Below, piece by piece: positions 44,694-53,893 of a DNA stretch of 64,000 bases; within the stretch, counting starts at the first letter, position 1; the number at the start of each line of letters is the position of its first letter. The translations under genes and the position numbers were made by a program. Below the pieces are notes generated by a model. It ran no database searches, had not been told where the DNA came from, and saw only the letters and a program-made list of their open reading frames with translations. Source of the stretch: JBCCTX01 sp964468435 (GTDB taxonomy: Bacteria > Bacteroidota > Bacteroidia > J057); the NCBI GenBank assembly GCA_964468435.1, contig CAYXVE010000001.1:124001-188000 (forward strand), read 5' to 3'.

Positions 44694-46067
44694 ATGAATT
44701 ATTCTAGTTCATCGTGGAAAAGGGTTTCCAGGAGTGTAAGAGATTTTATTGACACCCATCATCTTTTTTCGCACGAGGATCGCGTGCTGGTAGCAGTCAG
44801 TGGTGGGCCTGATTCCATATTTTTATTACATATACTCCATTATCTGGAATATGAGCTAGGTATAGCACATGTGAATTATCAACTCCGTGGTGCGGATTCA
44901 GATTCAGAAGAAGCAATCATTCATCAGTTGGCAGATGCATGGAAATTACCCGTATGGATCAAAAAGGTCAACACCAGAATCCTGGTGGAAGAGGGAAATG
45001 AATCCTTACAGATGATTGCCAGGGAACAGCGTTACACCTTTTTTGAAGAACTCCTCAACAGAGAGGATTTTGATGTTTGTGCGACGGCTCATCACGCTGG
45101 TGATGATATGGAGACGATTTTCCTTTCGTTTCTGAAAGGTAATCAGTTTGACCTTTTTCAGCGGATTCCTTACAAGCGAGACAGATATGTGAGACCGTTG
45201 ATACAGACCACTAAGCAGGATATTCTGGATGCTTTACATGATGCTGGTGTGTCATATAGTATTGACTATACCAATTTCCAGAATGTTTACCTGAGAAATC
45301 GTATCAGGAACCAGATTATCCCAACTGCGGCTGAAATCAATCCCAACTTGCAGCACCACATTCTGAGTCGGGTAGCTTGGTATGAGCAACAAATTGGGAT
45401 GTTGCGGCAGATCTTGTCTGAGTGGTATGAAGCTGCTGTGGAAGAGGATGCGGTTTTGAAAAAGTTGGGGGATGTGAAATTCAGACAGAGCAATTTAAGA
45501 GAATATATACAGGTTTTTTATGCTTATGTATTGTCTCGGTGGGGGCTTCACGGCCACCTACTGTGGGAATCAGTGGGATTATGTGATAGCATGACAGGAA
45601 AACAGGTAGATTTACCAGATGGAAGGACGATTTACCGTACTCGTGAGGGGTTGGAGATGTTTGTATTAACAGATACAAGTCAATGGAACTACACATGGAT
45701 GCAAGTATCAGAAAAAGCAATCATTAAAGTTCCATTTAGGCGAAACTTTTTAATAGTTAAAAAATATAACACTGTTAAAAATATCTATAAAAATCCTAGG
45801 TCTTTATGTATGGATCTCTCCAAACTCTCTTTTCCGGTTGTATTCCGCACATGGCATGAAGGAGATAAAATGATTCCTTTGGGGATGAAACACCCCAAAA
45901 AGATCAGTGATATATTTATTGATGAAAAGTATTCTCCACATGAAAAATATACAGCCATCGTTGTGGAATCACAGGGGGTGATTATTGGGTTAATGGGTTT
46001 CAGGGTAGCTGATACAGTCAAAATAGATGAAAATACGCGTGAGATGATTGAAATCCAATGGGGCTGA
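44694..46067 (+). CDS. tilS: tRNA(Ile)-lysidine synthase
   Basis: Modifies C34 of the tRNA(Ile) anticodon (CAU) to lysidine, using ATP and lysine, which changes amino-acid identity and codon reading from AUG to AUA; an essential enzyme. The 457-residue protein has the PP-loop SGGPDS near residue 33, followed by VNYQLRGADSDSEEA, and the C-terminal TilS-type domains to about residue 455 (FIDEKYSPHEKYTA, PLGMKHPKKISD). The start ATG is at 44694, 19 bases after the Ig-like gene. Nothing is missing. Confidence 0.95.
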   Translation: MNYSSSSWKRVSRSVRDFIDTHHLFSHEDRVLVAVSGGPDSIFLLHILHYLEYELGIAHVNYQLRGADSDSEEAIIHQLADAWKLPVWIKKVNTRILVEEGNESLQMIAREQRYTFFEELLNREDFDVCATAHHAGDDMETIFLSFLKGNQFDLFQRIPYKRDRYVRPLIQTTKQDILDALHDAGVSYSIDYTNFQNVYLRNRIRNQIIPTAAEINPNLQHHILSRVAWYEQQIGMLRQILSEWYEAAVEEDAVLKKLGDVKFRQSNLREYIQVFYAYVLSRWGLHGHLLWESVGLCDSMTGKQVDLPDGRTIYRTREGLEMFVLTDTSQWNYTWMQVSEKAIIKVPFRRNFLIVKKYNTVKNIYKNPRSLCMDLSKLSFPVVFRTWHEGDKMIPLGMKHPKKISDIFIDEKYSPHEKYTAIVVESQGVIIGLMGFRVADTVKIDENTREMIEIQWG

Positions 46068-46173
46068 GTGTTAATAAATCTCTGTTGTATTGCTCAGAAC
46101 TTTGAGAAAATAGATCTCCAACGATTTTTTGGGTTAAATCCATTTAAATAATATGAATCTTACAAAAAACCAT

Positions 46174-46181
46174 TATTTTTG
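46174..46181 (+). promoter_or_regulatory. Putative -7 promoter box ahead of the F420-type reductase gene
   Basis: TATTTTTG matches TAnnTTTG, 47 bases before the ATG at 46229. No -33 TTG lies at the expected distance, so this is a weak call. Confidence 0.3.
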
Positions 46182-46228
46182 GCGCGATTGTATGATTTAT
46201 ATCAATTCAGTCTTCACAACCACATTTT

Positions 46229-46867
46229 ATGAAAATTGGTATATTAGGAACTGGTAATTTAGGCGAAGCTCTTACAAAGGCATTGTCCAGAAAAGCATAT
46301 CACGTCATGCTGGGGTCGCGTGAATCTGCTAAGGCAATTGAAATTGCTGGTGGAATCGACCATTATGCAAAAGGAGCTACCATTGCAAATACTATTCATT
46401 ATGGTGAGATAATAATACTAGCTGTTCCTTACAAATCTATTGAAGAAATCCTTCGCAACACAGATAATTTCAGGGGAAAGATCGTCATTGACGCGACCAA
46501 TCCTCTGGTTTTTGAAGGAATGCCAGACCTGGCTTTTGGACATAGCACATCTGCTGCTGAGCAGATTGCCAAAATGCTTCCAGAGGTTAAGGTTGTTAAA
46601 GCGTTTAATACAGCTTTTACTGAGACCTATACTTACAGCTCTTTTGGTCCCAATGATGCTTCGATGTTTTACTGTGGTGATGATGAAGATGCAAAACAGG
46701 TTGTAAAGAAAATCATATCAGATATAGACTTGGATCCTGTGGATTGTGGCCCACTGAGTAGTGCACGAATGCTTGAGTCCCTGGCTGCCCTGCTGATCAG
46801 ATTGGGGGTAAATATGGGATTGGGTAGAGAAATTGCTTTTAAATTATTGAAGCGGGAAGATTTTTGA
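46229..46867 (+). CDS. NADPH-dependent F420 reductase-type NAD(P)-binding protein
   Basis: A 212-residue Rossmann-fold oxidoreductase with the start GILGTGNLGEALTKAL (GxGxxG binding), then MLGSRES with the Arg that favours NADP, and a substrate region containing VIDATNPLV, VKAFNT and DPVDCGPLSSARMLESLA. It belongs to the F420-dependent NADP reductase family (Pfam F420_oxidored), many bacterial members of which act without F420 on unknown substrates; F420 synthesis genes are not visible. The ATG is at 46229. It lies 161 bases after tilS and 45 bases before fabI. Confidence 0.8.
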   Translation: MKIGILGTGNLGEALTKALSRKAYHVMLGSRESAKAIEIAGGIDHYAKGATIANTIHYGEIIILAVPYKSIEEILRNTDNFRGKIVIDATNPLVFEGMPDLAFGHSTSAAEQIAKMLPEVKVVKAFNTAFTETYTYSSFGPNDASMFYCGDDEDAKQVVKKIISDIDLDPVDCGPLSSARMLESLAALLIRLGVNMGLGREIAFKLLKREDF

Positions 46868-46912
46868 TTATTTCCTGTTCTTCTTGATCTAAATATAAAC
46901 CTGACATTTTTT

Positions 46913-47722
46913 ATGGGACATCAACTCTTAGCTGGCAAAAAGGGCCTAATATTTGGTGCTTTGGATAAGCAGTCTATTGCTTGGAAGGTAGCAGAACAGG
47001 CTTTTGATGAGGGTGCTGAATTTTTGCTGACAAATGCACCGGTAGCGCTGCGCATGGGTAAGATCAATGAACTCGCGGAAAAAACTCATACGAAGGTAAT
47101 TCCCGCCGACGCTACTTCTCTAGAGGATCTAAATGCGTTGCTGGATGAGGCTGAAAAGCAGTATGGGAAGCTCGATTTTGTATTGCATTCCATTGGAATG
47201 TCTCCTAATGTCCGTAAAAAGAGAGTCTATACCAATCTCAACTATTCCTGGTTTGAAAAGACCCTGGATATATCTGCTGTTTCGTTTCATAAAATCATGC
47301 AACTATTATACGAACGGGATTTGATGAACGAATGGGGATCCATACTTGCATTGAGTTATGTGGCTGCACAACGTACTTTCCCGGAATACAACGACATGGC
47401 TGAGGCCAAAGCACTCCTCGAATCCATCGCCAGAAGCTTTGGGTATCACTTTGGCAAGAAATCCTACGTGCGTGTCAATACCATTTCCCAATCACCTACT
47501 CCTACCACAGCAGGTACAGGTGTGGCAGGGTTTGACAAGATGTTGAATTATGGGGATAAGATGTCTCCGCTTGGCAATGCTACTGCAAATGAATGCGCCA
47601 GCTATTGTATTATCATGTTTTCTGACTACACTCGGAAGGTAACCATGCAAAACCTCTATCACGACGGAGGATTCTCCAACATGGGTATCGCTCCAGACTT
47701 ATTGAAGAACATGGAATTCTGA
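46913..47722 (+). CDS. fabI: Enoyl-[acyl-carrier-protein] reductase
   Basis: Last step of each fatty-acid elongation cycle: NADH-dependent reduction of trans-2-enoyl-ACP. At 269 residues it has the FabI cofactor region GLIFGALDKQSIAWKVA and the catalytic pattern with Tyr149, Tyr159 (PEYNDMAEAK) and Lys166, where Tyr159 and Lys166 are the triad residues of FabI; ADAT and LHSIGMSP fit the cofactor and substrate sites. Members of this group differ from FabL and FabV. The start is the ATG at 46913. It converges with lysC (18-base gap). Typical triclosan target, although sensitivity cannot be inferred. Confidence 0.93.
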   Translation: MGHQLLAGKKGLIFGALDKQSIAWKVAEQAFDEGAEFLLTNAPVALRMGKINELAEKTHTKVIPADATSLEDLNALLDEAEKQYGKLDFVLHSIGMSPNVRKKRVYTNLNYSWFEKTLDISAVSFHKIMQLLYERDLMNEWGSILALSYVAAQRTFPEYNDMAEAKALLESIARSFGYHFGKKSYVRVNTISQSPTPTTAGTGVAGFDKMLNYGDKMSPLGNATANECASYCIIMFSDYTRKVTMQNLYHDGGFSNMGIAPDLLKNMEF

Positions 47723-47740
47723 ACACAAACAGCAGGTGAT

Positions 47741-49054
47741 TTATCCAAAAAATACCTGATGCAATGTAGCTATAGCTTTCTCAGCGTCATGGTTGTTGAT
47801 CACAAAGCTGAGGTTGATATCGCTAGCTCCCTGAGAGATCATGTTGACATATATTCCTGTCTCCGAGATAGCCTGGAAGACTTTGCCAGGTATAGACACA
47901 TCATTGTTGAGGCCTTCGCCTACAATGCAGATGATACTTTTACCCGTTTCTACTTTGACCTGTGCGAAATCAGATAGCTCTTTTACCAGTGGCTCGAGTT
48001 CCATTTCATTTTCAACCGTGACAGATACACTTACCTCACTGGTGGATACCACATCCACTACGATTTGAAATTTTTCAAAAATATTGAAAATCCTGGCTAA
48101 AAAACCGAATGCATTCAGCATTCTGAAAGAGTAAATGTTGATCAGGGAGATATTCTTTTTGACAGAAATAGCCTTTACTCGCTGCTGTGATTGAGGCACA
48201 TCGGATAGAATTCTGGTACCAGGATGGTTGATATTGGCAGTGTTTCTGACCACCACAGGTATTTGTTGATCCATAGCTGGGCGTATAGTTTTGGGATGTA
48301 ATACTTTAGCTCCAAAATATGCCAGTTCGGCTGCTTCTTTAAAGGACACTTCAGGTACATTCATAGCGGCGTGAACGATTCTGGGGTCTGTCGTAAGAAT
48401 TCCATCGACATCTGTCCAGATTTGAATTTCTTTGGCTTTAATAGCTGCTCCGATAATTGCTGCTGTGTAGTCGCTTCCGCCTCTTCCAAGGGTAGAGATA
48501 ACCCCATCTATTGTTTTGCCGATAAAGCCTGTGATCACTGGCACATAGTCTATATCATTCAGGTGATTTCTAATCGATGTATATGCTTCGGCCAAAGGCT
48601 CTGCCTGCATAAAATGATCATTGGTGATCATGCCTATGTTGTAAGCAAAATGATGCCTGGCGGCTATCCCCTTGCTGGTAAAATGTGCAGCCAGTATTTG
48701 GCAGGACATGCGTTCTCCATAAGATAATAATAAGTCTGATGTTCTGGGGCTGATCTCTCCGATCATCCTGATACCTGTAAGGAGTTGGTGCAGTTCTTTG
48801 AGTTCTGCATTCAACATATGGTCTGGAAGCCCCAGGCCCTGCAATACCTGTAGATGTTTATCCCTAATTGCTCCTATACTCACTTTGCCCAATAGCGCCT
48901 GTTTACCTGCATTGACCAGTAAATCTGTAATCCCACCTACCGCAGAAGTTACCACAAGTGGCCGGTGTTCATGCTGGGATTGTACGATTTGAAATACCTG
49001 GTCGATCCTTTCTGAAGAACCCACTGAGGTTCCGCCAAATTTCATAACAATCAT
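47741..49054 (-). CDS. lysC: Aspartate kinase (monofunctional)
   Basis: Phosphorylates aspartate, the first step to lysine, threonine, methionine and diaminopimelate. The 437-residue protein begins MIVMKFGGTSVGSSERI with the family signature KFGGTS, has the catalytic segment GFIGKTIDGVISTLGRGGSDYTA and IQIWTDVDGILTTDPR, and ends with two ACT domains (INIYSFRMLNAFGFLARIF; IICIVGEGLNNDVSIPG), where allosteric feedback is normally sensed. Start at 49054; a second Met three codons later is possible. No homoserine dehydrogenase fusion is present. It is transcribed leftward from 118 bases after the HD-domain gene. Confidence 0.95.
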   Translation of the reverse strand: MIVMKFGGTSVGSSERIDQVFQIVQSQHEHRPLVVTSAVGGITDLLVNAGKQALLGKVSIGAIRDKHLQVLQGLGLPDHMLNAELKELHQLLTGIRMIGEISPRTSDLLLSYGERMSCQILAAHFTSKGIAARHHFAYNIGMITNDHFMQAEPLAEAYTSIRNHLNDIDYVPVITGFIGKTIDGVISTLGRGGSDYTAAIIGAAIKAKEIQIWTDVDGILTTDPRIVHAAMNVPEVSFKEAAELAYFGAKVLHPKTIRPAMDQQIPVVVRNTANINHPGTRILSDVPQSQQRVKAISVKKNISLINIYSFRMLNAFGFLARIFNIFEKFQIVVDVVSTSEVSVSVTVENEMELEPLVKELSDFAQVKVETGKSIICIVGEGLNNDVSIPGKVFQAISETGIYVNMISQGASDINLSFVINNHDAEKAIATLHQVFFG

Positions 49055-49171
49055 AGTGCAATGACGCTCTTTTTATTGTACAGTGATTGATAAATCAGGG
49101 AGTGTACTGATGCAAATAACAGCTCTCCAATCCGGAGTGCCAATCTAGAAACAATTACGATGAATGCAAAT

Positions 49172-50431
49172 TTATTGCAAGACTTTTGCTTCTGGCGCAT
49201 TGGTTTGCCTGGGATAACAGAGAAAGTACTTCACAACAGGTTCTGAGAGTGCAGCGATATTCTGTACGTCGGATACTTCTACCAGATCTTTCAGATCTCC
49301 TGATTTAAACCAGATCATGATGGGTTCTTTACTCCCTTTGAGGTAAGCCTGATTAGAAATTTTGCCTGTCTGCACAAAATAGGATATTTCATCCTCACTA
49401 TAGTGGCATGTCTTGATGGCTTCATCGCGATACTGCTGTATTTCGGATTCGTTGAAGGGAATGTTTCGGAGTTCTACTTTTAGCAAATTTCTGCCAAGCA
49501 AGCGTTTACAAAGGTCAGACAGTATGGGATCACGGTGATGCTGCCATTGTTTGATCGCATATTCTATGTTGTTATCATCCAGTTGAATGTATTTTACAAT
49601 GACTTCCCCATTCAGGTCCTGCGGATGAATGTCAACACTAAAAAAGTACTCAAGAGGCTCTCCAGTAAATATATATTCTCCTGCTTTATACAACTCTTTT
49701 GCCCGCTTCAGAGCATTGACTATGAGATACTCAGCTGAGAGAGCAGCTTTGTGAAGATAGACCTGCCAGTACATGAGCCGTCGTGCCACGATAAACTTTT
49801 CTACTGAATAAATGCCTTTGGACTCACAGACGAGTTTTTCATCATACACATTCAGGATCTTAATAATGCGGTCGATGCCTACCACTCCTTCTGCTACGCC
49901 TGTGAAGAAGCTGTCGCGGATCAGATAATCCATGCGATCCATGTCCAGTTGACTGGACACAAGTTGATGTAAAAAAGTTCTGGGATAAGTACCTTCAAAT
50001 ATTCTGATAGCTAAATCGAGTCTTCCGTTTAATTCCTGGTTGAGGTAATTCATCAATGCAACGCTCATGTCTTCATGGTGAAGACCGGGAATGATGGCTG
50101 ATTCCAGCGCATGTGAAAAAGGACCATGTCCTATATCGTGAAGGAGAATAGCGATCAGGGCTGCTTCGTATTCCTTCTCTGAGATCCCGACGGATTTTCG
50201 CCTCAACACATCCAGTGCCTGTCTCATCAAGTGTAAGGCACCTAATGCATGGCTGAAACGTGTGTGAGTAGCTCCAGGATATACCAGGGAACTTAGGCCC
50301 AACTGCTTGATACGTCTCAGGCGTTGAAAAACAGGTGTATCGATCAATCCTAGGATAGTATCTTTGGGTACTTCAATAAACCCGTGAACAGGGTCGTTGA
50401 TTATTTTGGATAAATTCAGACTGTATATCAA
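49172..50431 (-). CDS. HD-domain phosphohydrolase (dNTPase-like)
   Basis: Metal-dependent phosphohydrolase of 419 residues. HD signature: RFSHALGALHLMR (His61), then ILLHDIGHGPFSHALE with His98-Asp99 and His102/His107, and DMDRMDYLIRDS for the second Asp. It is of the group near YdhJ/dGTPases, usually acting on deoxynucleotides or cyclic dinucleotides, but the substrate cannot be assigned. The open frame begins at a TTG at 50431 with no better ATG upstream, giving MIYSLNLSKIINDPVHGFIEV; the conserved part (INDPVHGFIEV) starts nine residues later. It lies opposite porX, sharing the 106-base spacer with a motif described separately. Confidence 0.85.
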   Translation of the reverse strand: MIYSLNLSKIINDPVHGFIEVPKDTILGLIDTPVFQRLRRIKQLGLSSLVYPGATHTRFSHALGALHLMRQALDVLRRKSVGISEKEYEAALIAILLHDIGHGPFSHALESAIIPGLHHEDMSVALMNYLNQELNGRLDLAIRIFEGTYPRTFLHQLVSSQLDMDRMDYLIRDSFFTGVAEGVVGIDRIIKILNVYDEKLVCESKGIYSVEKFIVARRLMYWQVYLHKAALSAEYLIVNALKRAKELYKAGEYIFTGEPLEYFFSVDIHPQDLNGEVIVKYIQLDDNNIEYAIKQWQHHRDPILSDLCKRLLGRNLLKVELRNIPFNESEIQQYRDEAIKTCHYSEDEISYFVQTGKISNQAYLKGSKEPIMIWFKSGDLKDLVEVSDVQNIAALSEPVVKYFLCYPRQTNAPEAKVLQ

Positions 50432-50470
50432 TTTATAGGTTATTTTACACGATATAAAGATGTAATACGC

Positions 50471-50498
50471 ATTTATGTATCTAAAGGGTGAAAACGGC
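50471..50498. promoter_or_regulatory. Copy of the motif also found ahead of susC
   Basis: ATTTATGTATC, one mismatch, AAAG, then TGAA and ACGGC: 24 of 28 bases identical to 41293-41320. It sits between the HD-phosphohydrolase gene (40 bases from its start) and porX (40 bases before its start), so it could belong to either promoter. Confidence 0.45.
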
Positions 50499-50537
50499 GT
50501 AATGAAAGAAAACGAAAATTATTAAAAATCAAAATCT

Positions 50538-52109
50538 ATGCAGAAAGCGAAGATACTTTGGGTAGATGACGAAATAGACTTACTCAAAGGACATATCATG
50601 TATTTAAAGGAGAAAAATATCGAGGTAGAGGCTGCAAGCAATGGGATAGATGCATTGGAATTATTGAAGCAGAATAGTTATGACATGATATTTTTGGATG
50701 AACAAATGCCAGGAATGGATGGATTAAGTGTGTTATCAGAGATCAGAACGCTTTCTTCAACAATACCGGTAATCATGATCACTAAATCTGAGGAAGAGCA
50801 TATCATGGAAGATGCATTGGGAGCACAGATTTCAGATTACCTGATCAAACCCGTGAAACCCACCCAGATATTGCTTACATGCAAAAAGATACTCGATAAT
50901 AAGCGGTTGGTTACCAAAAAGATTAACGAAGGCTATCAACAGGATTTCAGAAATATAGCCCTCCAGTTTTTTGAGGATAATGACTATAAAGACTGGTTTG
51001 ATATATATAGTAAATTGATGTTCTGGGAAGGCAGGATGGAAGAAAATGAGGACAAAAGTATGGAAGATGTCCTCAGTGCCCAGCTTAGTGAAGCCAATAC
51101 CAATTTTGGGCGTTTTATTACCCAGAATTATCTGGATTGGGTCAATACGGAGTCATTGGAAGACAGGCCTATGCTCTCCCCGGAAGTTTTCTCTGAAGCT
51201 GTTTTTCCTTTAATGGATGAAGGATATGAAAGCGTATTTTTTCTCCTGTTAGACTGCTTGCGCTATGATCAGTGGAAAGCTTTTGAACCGATTATATCTG
51301 ACTATTACTACATAGATAGAGAGCAGAGTTATTGTGGGATTTTACCCACTGCTACCCAATATTCTCGCAATTCAATATTTGCGGGGATGTATCCGGGTGA
51401 AATTGCTAACCGTTTTCCCAAATACTGGCTTAATGACGATGAAGAAGGAGGGAAAAACCTCCAGGAAGCAGCGTTGATTCAGGAGCAGATCAGCCGTAAA
51501 CGGCTAAGTATCAAGCATAGCTATCATAAGGTTATTACCAATGAGAAAAGCCGTGTCATGGCTGATAATATCCTCAACTTATTGAACAATGACTTAAATG
51601 TCATCGTTTACAACTTTATTGATTTACTATCACATTCGCGAACGGAAATGAATATTATTCGCGAATTAGCTCCCAATGAAGCAGCTTATCGTTCCATTTC
51701 GAGATCGTGGTTGGAATATTCTCCCTTGCTTACAGTATTCAAGAAGCTGAGCAACAAAAATGTCAAAATCATTCTTACGACAGACCATGGTACGATCAGG
51801 GTGAAAAAACCTGCGAGGATCATTGGCGATAGAGCTACTACAACCAATCTCAGGTACAAGCAGGGCAAAAATCTGAACTATGATGAAAGTGCTAAATATC
51901 TGTTTTCAGTCAAGAAACCCGAAGAAGCCAAGCTGCCCAAAACAAATGTAAGCTCAACCTATGTATTTGCGATGGAGGATTATTTCTTTGCTTATCCCAA
52001 CAATTACAACTATTACGTGAATTATTACAAAGACACCTTTCAGCATGGAGGGGTAAGCCTTGAAGAGATGATAGTCCCTATTATTGAGCTAACTCCCAAA
52101 AATAGATGA
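50538..52109 (+). CDS. porX: PorX, T9SS response regulator with PglZ/phosphodiesterase domain
   Basis: Two-component regulator that controls T9SS gene expression with its kinase PorY and sigma factor SigP in Porphyromonas. The 523 residues comprise an N-terminal receiver (residues 1-120: DDE, phospho-acceptor Asp54 in FLDEQMPG, Lys in SDYLIKPVKP), a helical linker with WFDIYSKLMFWEGRMEE, and a C-terminal PglZ/alkaline-phosphatase-type domain (LLLDCLRYDQWKAF, PTATQYSRNSIF, TTDHGTIRVKKPARI), which in the structure carries zinc and cleaves cyclic or oligonucleotides. There is no DNA-binding domain. Its stop overlaps the start of tsaE (ATGA). The family call is strong from order and motifs. PorY is not encoded in this window. 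Confidence 0.93.
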   Translation: MQKAKILWVDDEIDLLKGHIMYLKEKNIEVEAASNGIDALELLKQNSYDMIFLDEQMPGMDGLSVLSEIRTLSSTIPVIMITKSEEEHIMEDALGAQISDYLIKPVKPTQILLTCKKILDNKRLVTKKINEGYQQDFRNIALQFFEDNDYKDWFDIYSKLMFWEGRMEENEDKSMEDVLSAQLSEANTNFGRFITQNYLDWVNTESLEDRPMLSPEVFSEAVFPLMDEGYESVFFLLLDCLRYDQWKAFEPIISDYYYIDREQSYCGILPTATQYSRNSIFAGMYPGEIANRFPKYWLNDDEEGGKNLQEAALIQEQISRKRLSIKHSYHKVITNEKSRVMADNILNLLNNDLNVIVYNFIDLLSHSRTEMNIIRELAPNEAAYRSISRSWLEYSPLLTVFKKLSNKNVKIILTTDHGTIRVKKPARIIGDRATTTNLRYKQGKNLNYDESAKYLFSVKKPEEAKLPKTNVSSTYVFAMEDYFFAYPNNYNYYVNYYKDTFQHGGVSLEEMIVPIIELTPKNR

Positions 52110-52546
52110 CCCGTATTTTTGAGAGCAAAAATGTGTCAGATAATCCAGCGATTGCCCAGGAAATTTTAAAGGTTTGCAGTAGTAATAGAATTTTCGCATT
52201 TTTCGGACAACTTGGATCCGGGAAAACTACCCTTATCAGAGATTTTTGTAAAATCCTAGGGGTAGATATGGGAGTTAGCAGCCCAACATTTACAATTATT
52301 AATGAGTATGAAGGGCATTCAGGCAAGATATATCATTTTGATTTTTATCGTTTGAGGAGTGAAGTGGAAGCCTATGAGCTTGGTTGTGAGGAATATTTCG
52401 AGTCAGAATGTTATTGTTTCATCGAATGGCCAGAACGCATCCCTTCCCTGTTTCCAAAAGATGCAGTTAGAATATCAGTAACGCCAATCGCAGAGACAGA
52501 AAGAAAAATTGAAGTCATTTATGGCGAACGTTCCATTTTCAATTGA
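52106..52546 (+). CDS. tsaE: tRNA threonylcarbamoyladenosine biosynthesis ATPase
   Basis: P-loop ATPase that assists TsaD/TsaB/TsaC in making t6A37 on ANN-decoding tRNAs. The 146-residue protein shows GQLGSGKTTLIRD (Walker A), SPTFTIINEYEG (switch) and HFDFYRLRSE, all as in TsaE. It starts with an ATG overlapping the porX stop by four bases and overlaps the start of ald by 26 bases, so translational coupling along porX-tsaE-ald is likely. No oddities. Confidence 0.93.
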   Translation: MTRIFESKNVSDNPAIAQEILKVCSSNRIFAFFGQLGSGKTTLIRDFCKILGVDMGVSSPTFTIINEYEGHSGKIYHFDFYRLRSEVEAYELGCEEYFESECYCFIEWPERIPSLFPKDAVRISVTPIAETERKIEVIYGERSIFN

Positions 52547-53762
52547 GCAGAAGTATCCTGAAATATATCCAGGGTCATGGGCCATTCCTCAGGAGCAAGC
52601 AGAGCGAGTGAGTAAAACGCACAAGCGATTGGTCATCGGTATCCCGAAAGAACATTATTTTCAGGAAACCAGGGTTCCGATCACACCTGATTCTGTTGGC
52701 GTATTGGTCAACAACGGACATCAGGTCTTCATCGAGCACGATGCAGGGATCGGAGCAAGATTTGCAGACAAAGACTATGCAGAAGTAGGTGCTGTGGTCA
52801 CTTACAATAGATCTGATTTATTCAAACAGTCGGACTACATCGTGAAAGTATCTCCGCTTTCCGATGAGGAAATGAATCTGCTCCGGGAAAACCAGAAACT
52901 TATTTCAGCTGTACACCTCGGAAGTCTGACACCCACATATGTTCAAAAGCTTATCAAGAAAAATATTACAGCCCTGGGGTTTGAGTTTTACCGTTCCGAA
53001 GATGGTTCACTTCCGCTCGTTCAGATGATGAGTGAAATTGCCGGAGTTAGTTCTATTCATATAGCTTCCGAGTTACTCACCGGAAAAAACAACGGTCAGG
53101 GACTCTTACTAGGAGGAATCACCGGTATTCCACCAGCAGAAGTAACGATATTGGGTGCTGGTACGGTAGGCTTCAACGCTGCTCAGACAGCAATGGGCAT
53201 GGGAGCACGTGTCCGTATTATCGATGAAGAACTCTATAAGCTCAGAAGGATTGAACGGGAACTAGGACTCAATATCTATACATCCATTGCCCAGGGAAAT
53301 TATATCAGAGAAGCGGTAAGAGACTCAGACGTCGTCATAGGGGCTGTTTACAGGCAGGGTAGTCGTACACCCATGGTAGTCACCGAAGATATGGTCAAAG
53401 AGATGAATGATGGCTCAGTCATCATCGATGTAGCAATTGACCAGGGCGGATGTATAGAAACCAGCAGAATTACTACTCATGAAGATCCAACCTTTGTCAA
53501 ATATGGTATTATACATTACTGCGTACCTAATATCGCTTCCCGGGTATCCCGTACAGCTTCATTAGCTATTAGTAATATTCTCGGTCCATTACTGGTGAAA
53601 ATCGGCGACCATGGTGGAATCGATAATTTCATAAAATACAACAATGGTCTGAAGCAGGGAATTTACGTCTATCACAGGCATCTCACCAAGAAATATATTG
53701 CAGAGCTGTTTAATATGAACCGCCTATACCGGGATATTGAGCTACTCATTGTCTCTTTCTGA
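52521..53762 (+). CDS. ald: Alanine dehydrogenase-family protein
   Basis: NAD-dependent oxidative deamination of L-alanine to pyruvate and ammonia, or the reverse; a catabolic enzyme. From the ATG at 52521 it is 413 residues, about 40 longer than the Bacillus-type enzyme because of an N-terminal extension; a TTG at 52509 is disfavoured. It has the substrate-binding segment IGIPKEHYFQETRVPITPDSV, the lysine region KVSPLSDEE, and the nucleotide-binding VTILGAGTVGFNAAQTA, ending in the dimer segment HYCVPNIASRVSRTASLAISN. It overlaps tsaE by 26 bases. The alternative NAD(P) transhydrogenase alpha subunit is a related fold, but the VGFNAAQ pattern and length fit Ald. Confidence 0.9.
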   Translation: MANVPFSIEQKYPEIYPGSWAIPQEQAERVSKTHKRLVIGIPKEHYFQETRVPITPDSVGVLVNNGHQVFIEHDAGIGARFADKDYAEVGAVVTYNRSDLFKQSDYIVKVSPLSDEEMNLLRENQKLISAVHLGSLTPTYVQKLIKKNITALGFEFYRSEDGSLPLVQMMSEIAGVSSIHIASELLTGKNNGQGLLLGGITGIPPAEVTILGAGTVGFNAAQTAMGMGARVRIIDEELYKLRRIERELGLNIYTSIAQGNYIREAVRDSDVVIGAVYRQGSRTPMVVTEDMVKEMNDGSVIIDVAIDQGGCIETSRITTHEDPTFVKYGIIHYCVPNIASRVSRTASLAISNILGPLLVKIGDHGGIDNFIKYNNGLKQGIYVYHRHLTKKYIAELFNMNRLYRDIELLIVSF

Positions 53763-53893
53763 GATCCCTCGGCTTGAGCATATGTCATTGAGCTACGCTG
53801 GATTTGCCTGCACCTTGTTGTAGAAGTGACCATTTTCAAATCTTCCGTCATAACTATGAATAGAATGTAAATCAAAGTTTAAAAATAGCTACT

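Noticed and set aside
46229..46867. True F420-dependent NADP reductase
   Set aside because: No F420 synthesis genes are visible and bacterial homologues often use other cofactors; called only as family member.
49172..50431. HD-domain gene next to porX as a defence system component
   Set aside because: It has no neighbouring nucleotidyltransferase, effector or CRISPR-type gene, and matches ordinary dNTPase-like housekeeping phosphohydrolases.
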